Shown: positions 46,302-51,954 of the stretch, piece after piece
Layout of the letters: each line of letters starts with the position of its first letter
Numbering within the stretch: the stretch's first letter is position 1
NCBI GenBank assembly: GCA_013423385.1
Contig: BLZA01000046.1
Span: 73,571-125,524 of the forward strand
Reading direction: 5' to 3'
DNA length: 51,954 nucleotides
DNA from: Naganishia liquefaciens
Lineage: Eukaryota > Basidiomycota > Tremellomycetes > Filobasidiales > Filobasidiaceae
Notes under the pieces: generated by a model
Seen by the model: only the letters and a program-made list of their open reading frames with translations
Database searches by the model: none
Told to the model about the DNA's origin: nothing
Translations under genes and position numbers: made by a program

Positions 46302-47594
46302 ATGACGAACTTGGTAGCCATAGAAGCTCTTGCGATTTTGGGAGCGGTAAGCAGCCGAGACCATTCCTTGTCGTCCCATACAAGACGCCCATCTCCTCTT
46401 ATCCCTTTTACCAGGTGTTCTGGTCCATTCAGGTGAGCTGGCCCGAAGGCTTATGTACGCGCACAAGTGATACTCATAATAGCTATATTTTTGTGTTTCT
46501 GCCCAATCGCCGTCCAGCTCGTACCGCAAATATGGCTCAATTACCGCCGACACCATACCGACGGTTTGCAACCCAGCATGATGATTCTCTGGTCTCTTGC
46601 TGGACTTCCCCTCGGCATACATAACATCCTTAGCAACCAGCATGTCGCGTTGCAAGTACAGGCTCAGATATTGACGGGGTTGAGTCTGGTTACGTGGGGG
46701 CAAACTATGTATTATGGAAATGTAAGTAGACTGCTTTCCAGGTAGAAGGTATTCCGTAGAGGAAGTTTACCAAAACACTCTTACGTCTTCTTCAGAAATG
46801 GCCGATGAGGAAGTGTCTGCTCGCGTCGGCAGGACTCGGGATAGCCTTTGCAGCTATGGAATGCGCATTTGTTTTCGGGTTCAAGGTGAGCAGTATCAAT
46901 TTCCTCTTTGGACCAGAATCCTGAAATGTCTAATCTGTTCTGTCGTACCTAAATCCCCTACCTACTCAGCACGGCAACGTATCCGATACAGTTCTACATA
47001 ATTTTCTCCGCTCCCAAGCCATCCTCTCTGCCATCGGTCTTGGTCTAGGCGTTCTCCGGCATTATTTGGATATATATCAGCATAAAGCCGTTAGAGGGAT
47101 TAGCTGGACATTTGTCTTCCTAGACGCAATGGGAGATCTAACCTCACTACTTGCCATCGGTAAGACTGCCAGTCAATATTTAGTCATGTGTCAGCTTACG
47201 CTCATGGATTGTCTGTTTCCTTGATATCCGCGATTTTACAGTGTTGAAGTCACCCGTCGACGCGACAGCGGCTGCTATCTACGCTACTGAACTGGCTTTG
47301 TGGATCGGGATCATGCTTGCGGGTGTTATATTCGCATTGCGTGATACCATCCAAGCTCGAGACGAACCGCAACAGCCCCAAAGCGAAGCTCAGGTGATCC
47401 GTAACGATTCTCATCAAAGCGAAGTGACAACCCCAACTGCATTGGGATTGGATACATCGTTGCATCAAACGCCAATTTTAGAAGAGCCGTATCATCGGTC
47501 GGCCTTCGCTAGTATCAGGAAGAGATTGCCTAAAAAGCTTGCTCATCGGTTGGAAGAGCGTCGGCGACTGGAGGTTGACAGTCAGGGGGCTTGA
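46302..47594 (+). CDS. PQ-loop repeat membrane protein
   Basis: Six exons close in frame to 299 residues: 46302-46346, 46415-46432, 46518-46721, 46796-46885, 46970-47159, 47242-47594. The first repeat reads AVFWSIQLVPQIWLNYRR with the PQ pair intact. The second reads HYLDIYQHKAVRGISWTFVF, where PQ is absent, a pattern I recall in fungal members. Seven membrane helices are expected, plus a hydrophilic tail of about 90 residues. PQ-loop proteins move amino acids, cystine or sugars across vacuole or other membranes; the substrate here is unknown. It shares a 445 bp divergent promoter with the PCA1-like ATPase, so a link to thiol or metal homeostasis is possible but only positional. Confidence 0.85.
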
Positions 47595-49269
47595 GGATTG
47601 ACAGATGTTTTACATTGATAGTCATAAATTAGGGTAGGACTTGAATGAAATGTAATGCCCTGAGCCTCGCATGACTTCCGTTTGTTCCTATTTCTATTAG
47701 CTTAATAGCTCTCATGCACACCTTCCTCTACATACACCTTTAGAATGATCAAAGACAAAGATACGTGTGATGCTTCAAGAGCAACGGGGGATAGATTGTT
47801 CGCCGGTAGATCGTCTACGACTTCTTGCCTAAATATCTGCTTCAAACGTTACACCGCAGTATCCCGGCTATGATATGACGGGGATCATCTACTTGGAACT
47901 TGGTTGCGGGCGAAGCAATCGAGTGAAACATGGGCTATGCTTCGCCCCCGACTCTTCATATCGGCGATCGATGCTAATTCTGATCCACCTCTAGGAGGAA
48001 AGGCTGAGTCTTATGGATAGTGCATTTTCGATGCACGGAGAGTGAGCGTATCGGATTGACCAAGGTATATGATTTTGTGCATATCATCTTTGTTGTGAAC
48101 TCGGCTGTGTCAGCCTCATTCGCTTGGCATCTGCATAAACTCTGATCACTTCTCCCTAGACACTGACCCCGGGTCATCGATCGTCCTCTTTTATCCCTGA
48201 GGATACCGACTTTGGAACAACACTATCCAAACAGGCATCGTAGTCTCTTACCCCTCTGTCTTTGCGTTGTATCGAATCAGCCAAGACGGCTACAACCTGA
48301 CTTTGAGCTCCACCTGGCACCCTAGCCTTCCACCCTGATATGAACGGAACACCAATCGTCAAGGGTGGAAGCTTGAGACGCATCGTTCGAATCTGCCTCC
48401 CCTTAGCAATCAGCTGGTGGGCTTTGCAGCTTGAACAGCTATGATTTTGCATTCTTGAAAGCGCGAGCTCAAGGTACATCTAGAGAGCTGTTGCTAGTGC
48501 TTTAGAATGTCTGGATCAGCGAGAAGTTCCTTCCAGAATTCTATAAGACATGTTAGGCGAGTGATCCAGAGAGATTGCAGCGATAAAGTGACAAAGCTTC
48601 ACGCCGGGAGGACAGGAAGGATTTCGTCTCACTTTCCTAGAAGCTTCTCAATGAAACTCAAGAACGTATCAGGTATGGATGCTCAATCCTATAAACTGCC
48701 TTGCGATGTTAAACTGTTGTATTAATAAGGTATGAATACCACGGCGGTGCAGAAGATTTCCGTGGCGGGTGAGGTTCAAATGTGAGATCGAAATCAACAG
48801 GCAGGTCTTGGGGATATTCCAATGCATCATTATCTTTCAGACCCTTAGCAAAGTAGACACTCTGCGAGCAGCGAACAGACGGTACGCCGTTCTCGAACAA
48901 GCGCAAGGCTAAAGCCTACACACAGGCGGGCAACACTTGATTGACCGAAACAAGTCCGCCCTTACGTCCAATATATAGACCACGAGCCATGACTTATCCG
49001 ACATTTCGCCTAGCTGGAAAGCATCCTGATCAATCTGAATGTCATAGCAATTCAACGGCTGTATCAAGCGATTCAGAGTAGGCAACCTCGGGGAGTCATG
49101 CACCGTCCTCATCGTTATGTCCTAGAGTTTCAGGAAATTCTTATCGATAGCCTTGTCAATTATTGGTTTTCCTGAAGCAGGCCCGACGCGAGGCAGTAAC
49201 TGATCGAGATAACAGTTCAGATTATTCTCCGAGAAAATTCTAGTCTGTATTCGACTGAGTTTGCACTGT
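47595..49269. other. No gene recognised
   Basis: Frames of 60-101 residues without motifs on either strand. The sequence is stop-rich, and I see no repeat beyond isolated short words. Confidence 0.5.
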
Positions 49270-49860
49270 GATTTTCGCGGTAACAAGTGGTGAGGCGCTT
49301 TTCACCGTAGTTGCTGATCCGAGAACCCATATTACTTCCGCGCTAAAAAGTACCAAGATGGTTATCGAATGTGAAGGAAGACGTCGTGGGACCGGGCATC
49401 ATGAATCGTCGAGCAATATATCGCTTTCCAGGATTAAATGGGTTTCCGGTATTTCCTCGGGATGTGAAGAGCATATATACTCTGGAACCGCAGGCCCAGG
49501 TTTACGTTTGGTTCACCGTGATCTGTCTGGTGATTCCGACCGTAGATGCCGAATATATATCATATGGTAGCAGTACAAACGAAAACACGATAACTAGTCG
49601 TATGTAATCACCTGTTAGCCCTGTGCCTCTCGTGCGCAGGAGAGCTAGCTTATCACGACTCATTCAGCTCGACCAGATAAAGTCTCTCAAGAATTGGCTG
49701 AGTAGCGGAAACGGAGCCATACAGACCGTTCCTGGGGCTATCGGTTGGTGTAACGTAAACTGTATACCGCCAAACCAACGCTCGAACGTGAGTCAACAGG
49801 ATTGAGGCATGAGCTTTCTGGCCAAGTGTTCAGAATTAGATATGCAGGCAGAATCAAGAT
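49270..49860 (-). repeat. Dispersed repeat D, copy d
   Basis: Fourth copy, minus strand, collinear with copy b relative to the adjacent kinase. It is therefore part of the inverted block, but diverged to perhaps 65-75% identity while the neighbouring kinase is nearly identical. Confidence 0.7.
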
Positions 49861-50111
49861 ACTCTGTAGAAACTCGAGACATGTCTATGAAAAATTCCGG
49901 CTTGAGTTGAAAGGCGGTTAACGCAACCGCCTGCCTACATGTATTGCACCCTTCCATTGGTACCGCTGTATATCTACGCTTCTTAATCGATGATAACCAG
50001 TAACATTCCAAATTCCATTATGGTGCATTACAATTACAATAATACATAGCAGAGTCCAAGGAGCACGGGAGCTGTGTCAACTGATTGCCTGACACAATTG
50101 CTAGGACGCGA

Positions 50112-51954
50112 CTACAACCCCTTTCTGGGGTTCTTTGCCCGAAGCTTGAGAGGTGGAGTAGGCGGATGCAAGCAAGTGTCTGATATGACTTCAGACGACA
50201 AGGAGGTACGCCCATTGAACCTAAGACATGAAGCACGAAACAATAGCTCATAAGCGAGGCATGAAGGCCAAGAGATAAAGGAAAAAGACCTACCGCCTGA
50301 TCTTGGCTTCCAGCGTAGCTTCTCTCGCTTGGATCATGCGCTCCCTGGCATGCAGTGCCTTCTCGATAGACTTGATGGTGTCTTGGCGTCGAGCCAATTC
50401 ATGCCGCTTCTCCACCAAAGCTCGCTCTTTCGACTCCAAGCGTGCCTCTCGCGCTATCAACTCTACTCCCGTACAATGACAAGTGAGTCCCGCCATATGA
50501 TCGTTTAGGACCCGGTTGCTGTCTTGACACCTAGATAACACGAGATGATCAGTACTGTACAAGTTGCTCAAGCGACGTAACACTGCTACACGACTCGATC
50601 CAATGATGGGCCATTCTTGTTCTTCTCTTACCTTTCCGGATCGTCTTGTTGAAACCAGGGCATTTGCAACCAACCAGCGATCGTGGGAGACGCCAAGAGA
50701 TCCGCTGTCGAGGGACGTCGAATGGGCTACAGAGAGAAATGGCAGAGGATATCGATCGTCAGTATATTTCTCAACGATGGCCGACAACCACTTCAGGACA
50801 GAAGTAAGGAAGCCAGAAGTAAACTTACCTCGATGGCTAGTAGCATAGGTACCAAGCTGTTCATTTGGGCCGAGTGACCGGCAGGAAGAAGGAACTCTCT
50901 TGCCCTCTGAACGCCTCGGAGGCCGTGGTTTGGGATTCTGAAAGGCAGCCACAGCACGATACGTTTAGAGGCCCGATCAGTCTCGTGTTTACAGTGATAT
51001 ATTCTTGCACGTGAAAGCACAAGCAACACTTTGACTCACCTCAACGTGCAGAGTTCGAACAATATGCAGCCCAGATTGAAAATGTCGGCTTTGTGATCGT
51101 ACGGTTGACCGGCAACCAGCTCCTGTAGGCATAAACAGAAACGATCATTCAGCATCGCTTCAGATCAGCTTTACCATACGCGCATGCCCTTTCCTATCTC
51201 TGGACTCACCGGAGGAAGGTAGCCTGAAGTCTAGATGGTTGAACGAAAGTGACCTTGAATCAGCCAAAGTGCGATGCCACCGAGCCAACAAGGACGAGGC
51301 TCAAGGGAGACCTACACCGACGAAAGACGTAGTAACCGTCAGCCCGTTCGCCATCACTTTGGCCAACCCAAAGTCGGCTAGCTTGACCTGACCCGCGCCG
51401 CTAAGGAGAACTGTGACAAACAGACAGGCAGGGATCAGTTGTATACCTAGATGCTGATGCTGAGAGCGGAAAGGTACGTGCACCGATAGCCAAGGTGACA
51501 CTGAGGGACAATGTTAACTCACCGTTCTCGGGTTTCAAGTCACGATGTAACAGAGTATGTCGTATACCTTTATAAGAGTGATGGCAGTAATGTAACGCCA
51601 AGAGCATCTGACAAAAGATGGACTGGATACGATGATGAGCAATCGGGTTTTCTATCAGGTCGATTCGCAAGGATGGTTAGCAGGGCTCCTTTTCGCTTAT
51701 AGGTGACAGTCATATAGAACCGGGCAGAGTTTCCGCAACGACACTCGCGCTTCCAGATCAAGATGGTTCCCCACCTCAACACTCAACGACCCTCGAGACT
51801 CACTGCGTGATGCTGCCTCATCTATCATCGACCGCAGAATCCCCTCCGGAACAATACTCCAGAATGATGAACCGGTTCGTTCTGGTCATCTCCCATGCCG
51901 TGAAGCCACGATGTTCGGGTGTACCAGGTCTTGACCAATGCGATTTTCTTTCTC
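50112..51954 (-). CDS. NIMA-like Ser/Thr kinase, copy B, 5'-partial
   Basis: Inverted copy of the kinase at 22921-25013, lacking the glycine-loop exon because the window ends within exon 2. Exon and intron sequences are nearly identical to copy A. It keeps Trp (TGG at 50655-50657) where copy A has a stop, so its kinase domain runs on into the coiled coil and the same C-terminus (PPTPPLKLRAKNPRKGL). The exon 2 donor lost one G and exon 3 gained one C; these cancel and the join stays in frame (SRKNPIAHH against SRRKPIAHH). The last 60 bases show several one-base changes in homopolymer runs that break the frame and may be sequence errors. Confidence 0.8.

Larger units (their letters stand above)
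49270..51954. repeat. Right arm of inverted repeat (partner about 23174-25820)
   Basis: Reverse complement of the kinase end of the internal block: base 51954 pairs with 23174. Near-identity holds from the window edge to just past the kinase stop (about 50105), then falls sharply over the remaining 0.8 kb. Confidence 0.85.

Noticed and set aside
46083-46703. Minus frame of 206 residues opposite the PQ-loop gene
   Set aside because: The plus strand carries conserved PQ-loop text with in-frame splicing over the same bases; the antisense frame has no motif.
1-51954. Starship-type mobile element with a captain recombinase
   Set aside because: Metal cargo fits, but I find no tyrosine-recombinase-like or other transposase gene in the window, and the setting looks basidiomycete.
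1-51954. Telomere or chromosome end at either edge
   Set aside because: No TTAGGG-type arrays at either edge; both edges are inside gene sequence that is complete elsewhere in the window.

Overview
The window reads as nuclear DNA of an intron-rich fungus, most likely a basidiomycete yeast or relative. Genes carry 3 to 11 short GT-AG introns (about 45-180 nt) with CTNAC-like branch sites, and intergenic gaps are short. There are no bacterial-style operons and no telomere repeats. The species is not identifiable by eye. I rebuilt exon chains by hand; most close in frame to a whole number of codons, which supports them.

Layout. 1-3.1 kb: end of an unrecognised gene (gene G, cut by the window edge) and a SET-like gene, both in an inverted-repeat block. 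3.9-4.9 kb: broken NmrA-like gene. 7.0-12.1 kb (-): CCC2-type Cu(I) P-type ATPase. 13.4-16.3 kb (+): secreted multicopper oxidase with a Met-rich insert, sharing a 1.3 kb divergent promoter with the ATPase. 18.1-25.8 kb: second, inverted copy of the block (SET-like remnant, gene G, ATCC/ATCA satellite, NIMA-like kinase, dispersed repeat). 26.8-33.4 kb: arsenic cluster, with ArsH (+), Acr3 (-), Acr2 (-) and a CmcJ/AsaB-like gene (+). 33.4-41.2 kb: gene-poor, repeat-rich, holding an ArsH scrap and a third SET-like copy. 41.6-45.9 kb (-): PCA1/CRP1-type metal ATPase with a long Cys-rich N-terminus. 46.3-47.6 kb (+): PQ-loop membrane protein. 49.3-51.95 kb: inverted second copy of the kinase end of the block, cut by the right edge.

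Function. The genes form a metal-detoxification island. The copper side joins two Cu-ATPases and an oxidase that could convert toxic Cu(I). The arsenic side joins arsenate reductase (Acr2), arsenite efflux (Acr3) and organoarsenical oxidation (ArsH). Each half appears to carry its own promoter motif: TGMGGCATTTTCGC four times between the first ATPase and the oxidase, and AATTTGATTTTCA as an inverted pair upstream of Acr3 and once between Acr2 and the CmcJ-like gene.

Architecture. The window starts and ends inside opposite ends of the same repeated block. Joining right end to left end would rebuild an inverted copy of the internal block lacking about 2.1 kb. That fits either a circle of about 54 kb with two inverted repeats, or a chromosome region with alternating inverted copies where assembly stopped in the repeat. 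The gene G/kinase part of the two copies is nearly identical, introns included, while the flanks are strongly diverged, which suggests homogenisation by gene conversion.
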